Assembly (NCBI RefSeq): GCF_000813425.1
Contig: NZ_JWIB01000019.1
Coordinates: 1 to 64,000, forward strand
From: Sporosarcina sp. ZBG7A
Lineage (GTDB): Bacteria > Bacillota > Bacilli > Bacillales_A > Planococcaceae
Reading direction: 5' to 3'
DNA length: 64,000 bases
In this document: positions 34,979-43,080 of the stretch, one piece after another
Layout of the letters: every line of letters begins with the position of its first letter
How positions within the stretch are numbered: the stretch's first letter is position 1
The notes under the pieces: generated by a model
The model's input: the letters and a program-made list of their open reading frames with translations, nothing else
Told to the model about the DNA's origin: nothing
The model's database searches: none
Translations under genes and position numbers: made by a program

Positions 34979-35041
34979 CACCCCCTTTCTCAAGGGAGTG
35001 CCAACCGCCCATCCGCTATATGTCGCTGCGTCTATATCATA
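34979..35041 (-). promoter_or_regulatory. Promoter and SD-sequestering leader of toxin 2
   Basis: Extended -10 TGA-TATGAT (box 35036-35041) and leader hairpin CACTCCCTT-GAGA-AAGGGGGTG (34979-35000), the same as in copy 1. The -35 is weak. A stretch of about 20 nt just before the hairpin (ATATAGCGGATGG.CGGTTGG) is also conserved. Confidence 0.7.
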
Positions 35042-35097
35042 TCACTGACCGCAATGCGAAACCATACTCCTAATAACCTCGTCGAGCTAATTGTTTG

Positions 35098-35162
35098 ATG
35101 TCAATGTAACAAACTTTCGCGTTTATTCAAGCATTCATGAATGTTTCATACACAGCGGCATT
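35098..35162. repeat. Dispersed palindrome, family A (worn)
   Basis: ATGTAACAAACTTTCGCG left arm and CATGAATGTTTCATACACAGC right arm. Confidence 0.6.
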
Positions 35163-35278
35163 TAATACTCGAGAGAACACTTCATTTATTTCATTAATCC
35201 AACATCCCACACCCACATATCCTGTATAGTGAAACTACATACACTACCCCACACAATACAAACTGGAGGCGACACATA

Positions 35279-36130
35279 ATGGCAAGAATCATCCTAACAA
35301 CCGAAAGCGGTGCCGATCTGCCGGAATCTCTAGCGAAGAAGCACAATATACATGTAGTACCGATGCACGTCATCATGGACGGCAAAGACTATTTGGACGG
35401 TCATCTGCCTGTAGCAGATATCTTTGATTTTTATAACCGCACGAAAAAAATCCCTTCCACTGCTGCTACGAATACGCATGAGTACCAGGAGTTTTTCAAA
35501 ACTATCCGGACGGAGTTTCCTGAAAGCGTCATCATTCATATAGGCTATACATCAAAAGCGTCTGTTTCCTATCAGAATGCGTTGACGGCTGCGGAAGATG
35601 TAAAGGATATTTATTTACTTGATGCGTTGAACGTCACAGGCGGATTGACTGCAGTTGCGATGTATGCGGCTGACTTGCTTGAGGAAGAGCCTGACATCGA
35701 TCCTATACGTCTGGTGGAGATGATTGAGGCTAAGGTTCCGAAGTCACGACTGGCCTTCCTTCCCGGTAGCTTGGACTTTCTGCGGGCTGGCGGACGGGTC
35801 AGCAATATGGCGTATCTTGGCGGCGCGTTGCTGAAGATCAAGCCGTGTATTGAATTAGTGAACGGTAAGCTTATGTCGACTAGGAAATACCGCGGTAAGA
35901 TGGAGAAGGTCACTGAAAGTCTGTTTCATGATTATCTACAGCAATACAACATCGACAGACAGCAGATCTATTTCATTTATTCGATTGGACTCAGTGAGAC
36001 GATCAAACAACGGATCGATGAAATTGCGATGGAACAAGGATTCGAGAATAGTATGTGGATTGAGGCTGGAGCGATGATCTCGACGCATTCCGGTCCTGGA
36101 GGATTTGGTATTGCGGGGCTGGAAGTGTAA
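35279..36130 (+). CDS. DegV family fatty-acid-binding protein
   Basis: 283 aa, normal length. The N-terminal domain has ILTTESGADLPES and the P-S/T-T-A motif IPSTAATNTHEYQEFF; the middle has GYTSKASVSYQNAL and the C-terminal ATPase-like domain ends IEAGAMISTHSGPGGFGI. Relatives (FakB) bind a fatty acid for phosphorylation by FakA; this branch could have the same task. TGGAGG lies 8 nt before the ATG. A family B palindrome follows. Confidence 0.9.
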   Translation: MARIILTTESGADLPESLAKKHNIHVVPMHVIMDGKDYLDGHLPVADIFDFYNRTKKIPSTAATNTHEYQEFFKTIRTEFPESVIIHIGYTSKASVSYQNALTAAEDVKDIYLLDALNVTGGLTAVAMYAADLLEEEPDIDPIRLVEMIEAKVPKSRLAFLPGSLDFLRAGGRVSNMAYLGGALLKIKPCIELVNGKLMSTRKYRGKMEKVTESLFHDYLQQYNIDRQQIYFIYSIGLSETIKQRIDEIAMEQGFENSMWIEAGAMISTHSGPGGFGIAGLEV

Positions 36131-36154
36131 GTAGCTGCTTCAGTATCATTTTTG

Positions 36155-36223
36155 GTTGCCTGGGTACCGCACAACTCGAACACTATTCAGAACCGTTCTG
36201 GAGTTGTGTAGTGCACAGGCAGC
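36155..36223. repeat. Dispersed palindrome, family B (best copy)
   Basis: GTTGCCTGGGTACCGCACAAC left arm, core TCGAACACTATTCAGAAC, right arm GTTGTGTAGTGCACAGGCAGC. Its right edge is almost exactly where the broken TPR gene begins. Confidence 0.85.
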
Positions 36224-36226
36224 TAA

Positions 36227-37247
36227 TATTAAGATTCAGGGAGCACTCCACTTACACAATTACTTGAATTGCTTCAGCCTATCCTTAGTAAAAACCCGAG
36301 TGGTTACGAAGGCGCTCGTCTAAACGAAATTTACGCAAAATGTTTGTATTCGCTTTACGTATTTGAAGAAAATCCTTCTATCACTTGGGAACAATGGCAA
36401 CCGTATATAGAACGTGCCATCAAAATGTATGAAGAGCTGCAGATGACTTGGCGCGCTATCCGATGTCACAGTTTTCTCGCAGACGTTCAATTTGACCAGG
36501 CGAATTATGAGCTCGTCATCGAGATAATAGACGGCATGACTCCTCAGTTGTCAGTTATGGACAGTATCGAAACGAAGTCTGTGTATATCCAACAAATGGC
36601 GATGAAATCTTTTGCATTAGAATCATTAGGTCGACACCAACAAGCCCATGCCGAATTAGATGCCGACTTGCAATTTTCTCGCGATCATATCGTCCTCGAC
36701 AATTATTATTGGCTGCTCAATACAAAAGCATGGTTGTATTATGATGAACACAACTATGAGAACGCACGTCTCTTGATAAAAGAAGCCAAGCCATTCATTC
36801 AATTAGTGAACCACGAAGGAATTGAGATGGAATTCGAACTAACTAATATTTTTTTAACAAGAGTTTTTCGAACACAATTATGACCAAGCCCTTGAAATTG
36901 CAAATCGTTTGTACGAGAACGTAACAGACTCATCCCACATACCAAGTAACGAAAAAGAAGCGTTTCTTTCCATGATTTTAAATCTAAAAGCACGTGCATT
37001 AACTAAGATGGAACACTATGAAGAAGCACTCAGCCTATTCAATTCAAATCCGATTCAATGGAACGATCGAATCCAAATGAACCCAATTGACACTGCAGTT
37101 CGTACGTTATCCGGTAGCTACGAAGCGCTATGTCACCACCATCTCGGCTCATCTACAAAAGCACAGGCGCTCGCTCAAAATACCGTAAAACGATTGCAAG
37201 TATTTCCTCATTCGCCATTTTATCAATTTGCGTGTAATCAGAGATGA
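36227..37247 (+). pseudogene. 5'-truncated, frameshifted TPR regulator
   Basis: The first frame (to 36883) and second frame (from about 36862) together encode about 335 residues of TPR-like helical repeats: NEIYAKCLYSLYVFEEN, AIKMYEELQMTWRAIRC, ESLGRHQQAHAELDADL, then HNYDQALEIANRLYEN and ARALTKMEHYEEALSLF. The shift is near 36862. This matches the C-terminal part of XRE-TPR regulators of the Rgg/PlcR type, which start with a DNA-binding helix-turn-helix; that head is missing, cut off at a family B palindrome. Confidence 0.75.
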
Positions 37248-37297
37248 GGTTATAGAGTAGGACAAGCGGATGTGATTCGATTCAATAAATGCAAAAC

Positions 37298-37343
37298 AGC
37301 GTGAATCCAAGTGACTTATATCTTGGGTTCACGCTTTCTTTTT
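37298..37343 (+). terminator. Terminator after the broken TPR gene
   Basis: AGCGTGAATCCAAG / CTTGGGTTCACGCT (one mismatch) then TTCTTTTT. Confidence 0.85.
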
Positions 37344-37739
37344 AAAAAGATCTAGATAAAATAATATCAATCTTACTTTTTTATAACTAGACTGATTTAC
37401 TGAAACAAATATTTCTTGATTTCAGTTGAATACGATAAGTTCATTAAACTTATAAATCGAACTTGACTTTAACTTTCCGATCTCAATATTATTAGTCTGA
37501 TCATTTTTATCTTAATAGTGTCTGAATTGTTCATGGTCCAGGTACCTAGTTTAATATTGGTTTCAATCTAGCACGTGCAGAGCTCGCAGAGATGTTTTAG
37601 TCGAATAGTGAATCGAACTAAGGAATACTAACTATTTAATTTTTCAAGAGTGACGAGTTCCTAGGAGAAGGTTGTATGTTCATTTACACATAAATATTGA
37701 TACTCGCCACATTTTTTATAAGCTGATTTAATTTTTATA
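37344..37739. other. AT-rich spacer with half a family C palindrome
   Basis: It contains one arm of family C at 37515-37550 (AGTGTCTGAATTGTTCATGG then TCCAGGTACC). No gene, hairpin terminator or promoter is convincing in the rest. Confidence 0.5.
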
Positions 37740-39041
37740 TTATATATTAAATTCGTTTTCTACTGGATTAATAATTTCTTCTAAAATTTCTTCTTTATTT
37801 TTAAAGTTTAAAAAGAACATTAGAGTAGAATCTATAATCCTAAGTCGTCTATTAACTCTATCGTAATCAAATAACGGAGGACTAATCATCTTTTTACTTT
37901 GCTTTTCTGCCAATCCATGCAATAAATTTGTCATATCTGACATACGGACATGGTCAGCTTTATGATGTATTCTTTTGATATCTTCATGAAGTTTACTTTT
38001 TTGAATACCATCCTTTAATTCCTCAATGTTACTCTCTACTAAAAATCTAATTAGGTAATAAGGTAAATATAAACCATTTACTTGCTGCCCTGTTTCAGCA
38101 ATACTTTCAAGTGATCTCAAATGACTAGAGGCATATTCTTCTACTTTTCTTTCTATTGCACGCTCTAAATAGTCTTGATTATCAATTAATACAATACGAT
38201 TTTGAGCATTAATTAATCCTGCTTCTACTAAAACTTCCTTACATAACTCTTGTACGATGCCTATATTCCCGAAAGCTATTTCTTTGATTTGTTTTTTTAT
38301 GGAGTCTGATATTTGAACTTTTAAAATGTTAGATCCTTTTTCTATAACTTTTTCAAAATCATCTATTGACCAAGGTTCTACAGGAATTTCAATAATTCTA
38401 TCTATTAGATCCCTATTAAATTGAGTTAATCTGTTCTTCTCTCGCCATATACCTAGTATAACAAATCTTATATCATTTTCTTGAAACAACCTTAAATCAG
38501 TAGAAAATAAATCTTGGATTTCTTCTTCTAAATAGTGGAAGTTTTCTATAATAATAATTTTATTAAAATTTATTTTTTTAAGCAACTCACTTACATCTTG
38601 TGCTATGTCCAAATTATACTCTACATAACTAAAATTGCTTTTATCAGTTGAATTCCCTAATACTTTTCCTGAGACTTCTGTCCCTCCTTCCCCAAAAAAA
38701 GGGAGGATTGCTTTGAAAGTAGTCTTGACAAGGGTTTCTCCAGAGGTTCCTTTAGTATGTTCAGTAGAACTTTCAACTCTTACATCTAATTGTCTTAATA
38801 AAGATGAATAGATATCCTTGTTAGTCATTTTCGTACTACAGCCTATTGTAATGCAATCAGACTTGGGAATATGTTTTTGAATCAGTGCAGACTTACCCTG
38901 TTTTGAAGAACCATATACAATTATATGCTTATCACCTTTAAGTTCATCTACAAACTTCTGATCTACATTTTCCCTAGATAAATAGCTTAGAACTTCTTCT
39001 TTTTTAACGCCAAATACATCCACAACATTTATATTCCCCAT
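37740..39041 (-). CDS. P-loop ATPase of unknown role in the defence island
   Basis: 433 aa. Walker A is GSSKQGKSA (about 44-52), Walker B IIIIENFHYL (about 161-170), with a sensor-like FVILGIW and an AAA-type helical lid beyond; the C-terminal 150 residues are helical with no known domain. The layout is like STAND or TniB/Cdc6-like ATPases, not an ABC type. It is much more AT-rich than its neighbours, and copies of palindrome C lie on both sides, so it is probably acquired. GGGGG lies before the ATG. A single-gene defence or regulatory role is possible but unproven. Confidence 0.75.
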   Translation of the reverse strand: MGNINVVDVFGVKKEEVLSYLSRENVDQKFVDELKGDKHIIVYGSSKQGKSALIQKHIPKSDCITIGCSTKMTNKDIYSSLLRQLDVRVESSTEHTKGTSGETLVKTTFKAILPFFGEGGTEVSGKVLGNSTDKSNFSYVEYNLDIAQDVSELLKKINFNKIIIIENFHYLEEEIQDLFSTDLRLFQENDIRFVILGIWREKNRLTQFNRDLIDRIIEIPVEPWSIDDFEKVIEKGSNILKVQISDSIKKQIKEIAFGNIGIVQELCKEVLVEAGLINAQNRIVLIDNQDYLERAIERKVEEYASSHLRSLESIAETGQQVNGLYLPYYLIRFLVESNIEELKDGIQKSKLHEDIKRIHHKADHVRMSDMTNLLHGLAEKQSKKMISPPLFDYDRVNRRLRIIDSTLMFFLNFKNKEEILEEIINPVENEFNI

Positions 39042-39069
39042 AGTTATCCCCCTATATTAATTATTGCTA

Positions 39070-39129
39070 ATCGGTACCTGGACCTCACATAATTTAGACA
39101 CTATTCTGAATTGTATGTGGTCCAGGTAC
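39070..39129. repeat. Dispersed palindrome, family C (copy 1)
   Basis: CGGTACCTGGACCTCACATAA left arm, core GACACTATTCTGAATT, right arm GTATGTGGTCCAGGTACC. Confidence 0.85.
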
Positions 39130-39214
39130 CTAAATTTATCAACATTAGTCAATAGCTTTTCGGCTGTACTATTCAAGCCATCATAAGAATACTCAGGTTT
39201 CCCACTAAACTCAT
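39130..39214 (-). pseudogene. Gene fragment between two family C palindromes
   Basis: The minus strand is open for the full 85 bp and reads DEFSGKPEYSYDGLNSTAEK then LLTNVDKFR, with typical codon use. Family C elements bound it on both sides. It may be part of the same lost gene as the relic at 39303-39554. Confidence 0.4.
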
Positions 39215-39273
39215 CGGTACCTGGACCAAAAACAATTCAGACACTATTCAGAATCATATGTGGTCCAGGTACG
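39215..39273. repeat. Dispersed palindrome, family C (copy 2)
   Basis: CGGTACCTGGACCAAAAACA left arm, core CAGACACTATTCAGAATC, right arm ATGTGGTCCAGGTACG. Confidence 0.85.
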
Positions 39274-39302
39274 TTATTTCGATATCAACATTAGGTATCG
39301 AC

Positions 39303-39554
39303 CTACAAATCTGCCCTTGAATAATTCGCAGCCAGAACAGACATATCCTTGTTGTTCACTCTAAAATCATCACCACGGTAGATAACGAGTTCTATACGTC
39401 TCCTCTCTGTTTTCTTACGGACATCTCCTATTCCCGCAAACAGCACGATCTTTGAATCGTTTAACAATCACTCAATAGCCCAAAATTTATTTAAATAGCT
39501 AGAGTTCAGTCTATCTGCAGTGAACGCCTCTTCAAACACTATCGAAAGTTTCAT
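39303..39554 (-). pseudogene. Relic with in-frame stop, unknown gene
   Basis: From ATG 39554 the frame reads MKLSIVFEEAFTADRLNSSY then LNKFWAIE, a TGA, and LLNDSKIVLFAGIGDVRKKT, RRRIELVIYRGDDFRVNN and on to TAG 39303. Codons IENND continue upstream toward a family C palindrome at 39577. The clear coding signal with an internal stop marks a decayed gene between Mrr and the ATPase. Family not recognised. Confidence 0.55.
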
Positions 39555-39576
39555 GTCGTTGTTTTCTATAGTTAGT

Positions 39577-39634
39577 CGGTACCTGGACCGCATACAATTC
39601 AGACACTATTCCGAATTGTATACGGTCCAGGTAC
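39577..39634. repeat. Dispersed palindrome, family C (best copy)
   Basis: CGGTACCTGGACCGCATACA left arm, GACACTATTC core and TGTATACGGTCCAGGTACG right arm, nearly perfect over 22 bp. A half family A (39644-39676) follows. Confidence 0.9.
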
Positions 39635-39722
39635 GTTATTATTAAACTTTCATGATTGTTTCTTACACAAGCACTTACTGCGCCAGTTTTTATCAGGCAA
39701 GTCCTTTACGCAAGCAGATACC

Positions 39723-40628
39723 TCACTGATCAAAAAAGTCCAAATCAATCTGCTTCGTAATATATGTTTGTTCATGCGAAACACCGACATCATATGTAAA
39801 CATCAACTCTGCCAGCCGGCTGCCATCAATTAAGATAATCTTTTTATCGATATAGCGAATATACTCTTCAGCACCTGTTGAAAACGAAGAGGTAGTAATG
39901 AAAATTCCTTTCTTAGCACGGAAGCCCTCAAGACTGCCCACAAATTTCTGAATTTCCGGTCTGTGTACTGTATTCTTCCAACGTTTCGCTTGCACGTATA
40001 TCATATCTAGCCCCAGTGGATCTTCTTTAATAATGCCATCAATGCCTTCGTCACCCGACTTGCCCATCGCTTTGCCTGCATCTTCCACCGAGCCGCCATA
40101 TCCCATCGCAACAAACAGTTTCACTACTAATCGTTCGAAAAACTCCGGGGAGCACTCAAATACTTTGGCCAACAAATCATCTTGTGTTTCTTCCTTTAAT
40201 AACTTGTAATTATCTTCGAGAAGCTCTCTTGGCGTTTTTTCTTCAATATTGTTAGGTGGCTTCACATCTTTAGGTGAGTCTGCAGGATTTTTAAACGCGC
40301 GAAATGTCTCGTATTTCATTAAAAAATTATTGTCGATTCTATCTATTGCAGGATCAGCCAGCACTATTTTTCCTTTGTCAGTGATTACAAAAGTCGCTCT
40401 TCTGACAGTCCTAATCAATTCTCCCTTTTTTAGATATGTGCGTGCCCACCCAATACGGTTGTGTAAAACTAGCTGATTGCCGCTTGGCAGCATCAGCTCT
40501 CTTGCCTGATCATCTAATGAAAAGTGATCTGCTAATTTAACATACATCTCTTGCAATGTATGTTCTTCACCGTCGCTCAATATTTCAAGAAATGGATACA
40601 TGAAGTCTTGATAGCCGGGTACAGTCAT
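39723..40628 (-). CDS. mrr: Mrr-type restriction endonuclease
   Basis: 301 aa from ATG 40628 (GAGGTG 6 nt upstream). The N-terminal winged-helix part (Mrr_N) covers about 8-95 with GNQLVLHNRIGWARTYLKK. The C-terminal catalytic domain has the Mrr nuclease motif GDEGIDGIIKEDPLG...IYVQAKRW, where D and QxK form the active site. Mrr proteins cut DNA with certain methylated bases (type IV restriction). It sits beside type I genes, whose methylation it could in principle sense. Confidence 0.93.
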   Translation of the reverse strand: MTVPGYQDFMYPFLEILSDGEEHTLQEMYVKLADHFSLDDQARELMLPSGNQLVLHNRIGWARTYLKKGELIRTVRRATFVITDKGKIVLADPAIDRIDNNFLMKYETFRAFKNPADSPKDVKPPNNIEEKTPRELLEDNYKLLKEETQDDLLAKVFECSPEFFERLVVKLFVAMGYGGSVEDAGKAMGKSGDEGIDGIIKEDPLGLDMIYVQAKRWKNTVHRPEIQKFVGSLEGFRAKKGIFITTSSFSTGAEEYIRYIDKKIILIDGSRLAELMFTYDVGVSHEQTYITKQIDLDFFDQ

Positions 40629-40637
40629 GTCGGTCAC

Positions 40638-40756
40638 CTCATCTGTCTATTTTCGATTTCCATATTTAAACCTAAAAAGCACTGGCTAATTTATCAACAT
40701 CTTATTGAAATCAATCAATTCAGTTGTTCTCTTTTATAACTCAACCAATATAGAGA
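40638..40756. other. Spacer upstream of mrr
   Basis: AT-rich and without a frame or hairpin I can support. The mrr promoter should lie here. Confidence 0.3.
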
Positions 40757-40758
40757 GC

Positions 40759-40827
40759 GCTGCCTGTGCACCGCACAACTCGAATACTATTCTGAATCGT
40801 CCCAAAGTTGTGTCGTGCACAGGCAAC
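40759..40827. repeat. Dispersed palindrome, family B
   Basis: GCTGCCTGTGCACCGCACAAC left arm, TCGAATACTATTCTGAATC core, GTTGTGTCGTGCACAGGCAAC right arm. It forms the 3' edge of the hsdR relic. Confidence 0.88.
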
Positions 40828-40973
40828 AATTTTTCAGCTTGTTGAACTTGGGCACTGAACCTATACTGTGTACGGTGCGCTTCATCAGCCATTACAATAA
40901 CGTTACGACGAGTTGTTAAGGCACCCATCTCATTGGTTCCATCCTCAGGAGAGAACTTCTGCATAAATTTCGA
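40828..40973 (-). pseudogene. Internal fragment of a second type I hsdR
   Basis: The minus strand encodes KFMQKFSPEDGTNEMGALTT then RRNVIVMADEAHRTQYRFSA then QVQQAEK. This is the helicase motif II neighbourhood of HsdR (DEAH, followed by RTQY). The intact HsdR at 44169 has DECH and a different context, so the relic is from another subtype. It is cut precisely by family B on its 3' side and family A on its 5' side. Confidence 0.8.
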
Positions 40974-41072
40974 CGTACCTGTGCATGAAACTAACACGAA
41001 TGTTTGAAATGTCATGATTGTTTGAACTAACATGATAGTTTGAACTAACATGATAGTTTTTCACGCATGTAT
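40974..41072. repeat. Family A palindrome with internal tandem repeat
   Basis: GTACCTGTGCATGAAAC and GTTTTTCACGCATGTAT form the ends. Inside, the 18-bp unit GTTTGAACTAACATGATA occurs twice in tandem (41020-41037, 41038-41055). Confidence 0.7.
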
Positions 41073-41089
41073 CTAAAAAGACTTATGGA

Positions 41090-41971
41090 TTATTCTAGGT
41101 TTTCGAGTTTTATCCCGTTCTGATTTTTAAGCTCCGTCAGTCCGTTGGCATGTCCTCCAATGATAAAAGCAGCAGCATATGATGGACTTTTCATGAGAAC
41201 GTTTTCTTGAAGTACGCCGTCTTCACTTATGTGGGATTGTTCTCTCTTTTGCTTGACTCCAGTAGGTATACTGTCAGAGTCAATGGTCTCTATCATACTT
41301 CCTTTTAAGATAACAAACCCTTCTCTAGTCTGTTCACAAGTTGCTTGAATCGTTCTCCCGCTTTTCCGACTCTTTCTCTTTAAATAAAATAGGTTTTTGT
41401 TTTCTCGCTCAATTTCAATTTCTTCAGTTTCTCCTTTATCGGTTAATCTCTCAAACACTTTGTGACCCAGCGTCCCCATTACAATTTTGGCATACTCAAT
41501 AAATTCTTCCATTTCGCTTTTTTTCTCTTCAGTGATATTGCCGATCATTGGATCATTCCCATTTTTCACTTCATATCTTTTTACAGTTTTGGCGATGTTG
41601 CAAAAACGGCTTTCCAGATAACTGATTTCAGTAGGGCCAAATGAATTGTTGGACGTAGTGAACACGACAGCCTCAGTCCAATAGTCCTTTTCAGGGTTTT
41701 TCTTATGTTCAAGTAATCGATTCAATACCCCTTCTCCGTTTTTGCGTAATCCTGCTTGGCCAACATAAACAACATTTTCACCATTTTCTTCAGATTCACC
41801 GAATAAAAAATAGACTCCTGTTTGTGAAAGATCTTCACGATCACGAGATTTTTCTATTTCCGTTCTCGGAATCTTATATGCGACACCTGTCCAATTTGCT
41901 AAAGTACACTTAATTCTTCCATTTGACTGGCCATCTATTAAAAAAAGGTTGATGCTTTTTCCTATTGACAT
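41090..41971 (-). CDS. GIY-YIG nuclease-like protein with DUF4357
   Basis: 293 aa. The GIY-YIG core has GVYFLFG (about 52-58), VVYVGQAG (67-74), an arginine in LNRLLEHK and a glutamate in ISYLESRF, all needed for catalysis. The C-terminal segment SYAAAFIIGGHANGLTELKN is a DUF4357-type domain. Similar proteins are often encoded within type I restriction loci. It may act as an added nuclease; its partner is unknown. GAGAGGAAG precedes the ATG. Confidence 0.85.
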   Translation of the reverse strand: MSIGKSINLFLIDGQSNGRIKCTLANWTGVAYKIPRTEIEKSRDREDLSQTGVYFLFGESEENGENVVYVGQAGLRKNGEGVLNRLLEHKKNPEKDYWTEAVVFTTSNNSFGPTEISYLESRFCNIAKTVKRYEVKNGNDPMIGNITEEKKSEMEEFIEYAKIVMGTLGHKVFERLTDKGETEEIEIERENKNLFYLKRKSRKSGRTIQATCEQTREGFVILKGSMIETIDSDSIPTGVKQKREQSHISEDGVLQENVLMKSPSYAAAFIIGGHANGLTELKNQNGIKLENLE

Positions 41972-42485
41972 TAAAATCTTCCTCTCCAGTCAAAGTGATA
42001 ATTTAGAATCATCTGCACACGTATTTGATAGTTTCTCACACAAGTATCCTTACTAATCTGTTGTTAAATCTCAATGATTACTCTGTCCATGGTACTTGCT
42101 CTATCCTATTCAATTTAATCCAAAAATCAAGGAGCATGTTCTGATATTCTCCTGAATAGTCAGATATATCCAATACTATCAATTCAAAATAAGCAATTCC
42201 GATTCTCCAAATACAATACAGTAGAACAATGTTAAGTTTCCTCATTCTTTTCTTCGGATGTACTATTTCAATTCTTACTGATGTAAATAGGCTTGGGCCA
42301 TTACTATATTTATTTTGAAGTGCTTGTGCACGACACTAACATGAATATTTTAATAAATACGATTGTTAGAACCAATATAATATTTCCTCATATAGGTACC
42401 CTACTTACTCAAACATCATACCATTTACCTAAAAACAACACAATACTTCCCAATTCGACACTATTATATATTGATCTATCCACAC
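41972..42485. other. Non-coding stretch with two worn family A elements
   Basis: A half family A lies at 42011-42050 (GATAGTTTCTCACACAAGTA) and a long degenerate one at 42320-42402 (TGCTTGTGCACGACACTAAC...CCTCATATAGGTACC). No coding sequence is convincing. Confidence 0.5.
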
Positions 42486-42525
42486 AAAAAAGCCCCGCTC
42501 TGTACAATCACCTACAGATTGGGTC
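42486..42525 (-). terminator. Terminator of the hsd-ATPase-nuclease operon
   Basis: Minus strand GACCCAATCTGTA / TACAGAGCGGGGC imperfect stem, then TTTTTTGTG. Confidence 0.65.
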
Positions 42526-42549
42526 TTCTCATTATTTTTAACAGTCTAC

Positions 42550-43080
42550 CTATCTTTCACTCTGCTCCTCAACCATCCGAACAGAAACAACCGGCACCAT
42601 TTCTCTCCACTCATTCAAGTCAACCACTTCAAAAGACGTAATTAAATCAACTGAGGGATTATTATTCTTCAATTGAAACGGCAGCTGTTTTCCGATTTTT
42701 AGTTTAAGCTGTCGACGGAGTCGCTTGTCAATCAATGGTGCTTCAATCAGCAAAATATACCGAATGGGAAGATCTCGCTCTTGTCCTTGTTCTGCCCAAA
42801 ATAGAAGCAAACTATCGTAATATTTTCTGGCGACTTTCTGATAAAAATCGCCACTCTTAATTTTCGTAAGCATTGCCTCTGGTTTTACCGCGTCAGCTAT
42901 GTTTGCATTTTTGTACTCGATAAATAGAATTTCTCGTCCCAGTTTCGCTATAAAATCTACATCGCTCAATGGTAATTGTTTGATTGAGTCGTGCAATTCA
43001 ATAACATACTCTGCAGTAGAAAAGTCAAATTGGTAAATACCATTTTCTTCAACCAAAATTTTAGATGAAGGATTACTCAT
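42550..43080 (-). CDS. PD-(D/E)xK-like partner of the RecF-like ATPase
   Basis: 176 aa from ATG 43080, which overlaps the ATPase stop (ATGAGTAA, 8 nt), so translation is coupled. Residues about 38-60 read SDVDFIAKLGREILFIEYKN: an aspartate, a beta-hairpin and E-x-K, the core of the PD-(D/E)xK nuclease fold. The rest is basic and helical. No helix-turn-helix or methylase motif. It is not one of the named partners I know (TOPRIM, HNH, RloB), so it is proposed as the effector nuclease of the pair. Nuclease function is inferred from motif and context. Confidence 0.65.
   Translation of the reverse strand: MSNPSSKILVEENGIYQFDFSTAEYVIELHDSIKQLPLSDVDFIAKLGREILFIEYKNANIADAVKPEAMLTKIKSGDFYQKVARKYYDSLLLFWAEQGQERDLPIRYILLIEAPLIDKRLRRQLKLKIGKQLPFQLKNNNPSVDLITSFEVVDLNEWREMVPVVSVRMVEEQSER

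Noticed and set aside
39070-39634. Three regularly worded palindromes suggesting a CRISPR or att array
   Set aside because: Spacing is irregular, the intervening DNA is gene relic, the elements are full palindromes, and there are no cas genes or integrase.
40734-41051. 105-codon frame as a real gene
   Set aside because: It reads through two palindromes; only the middle is genuine HsdR sequence, so it is listed as a relic.
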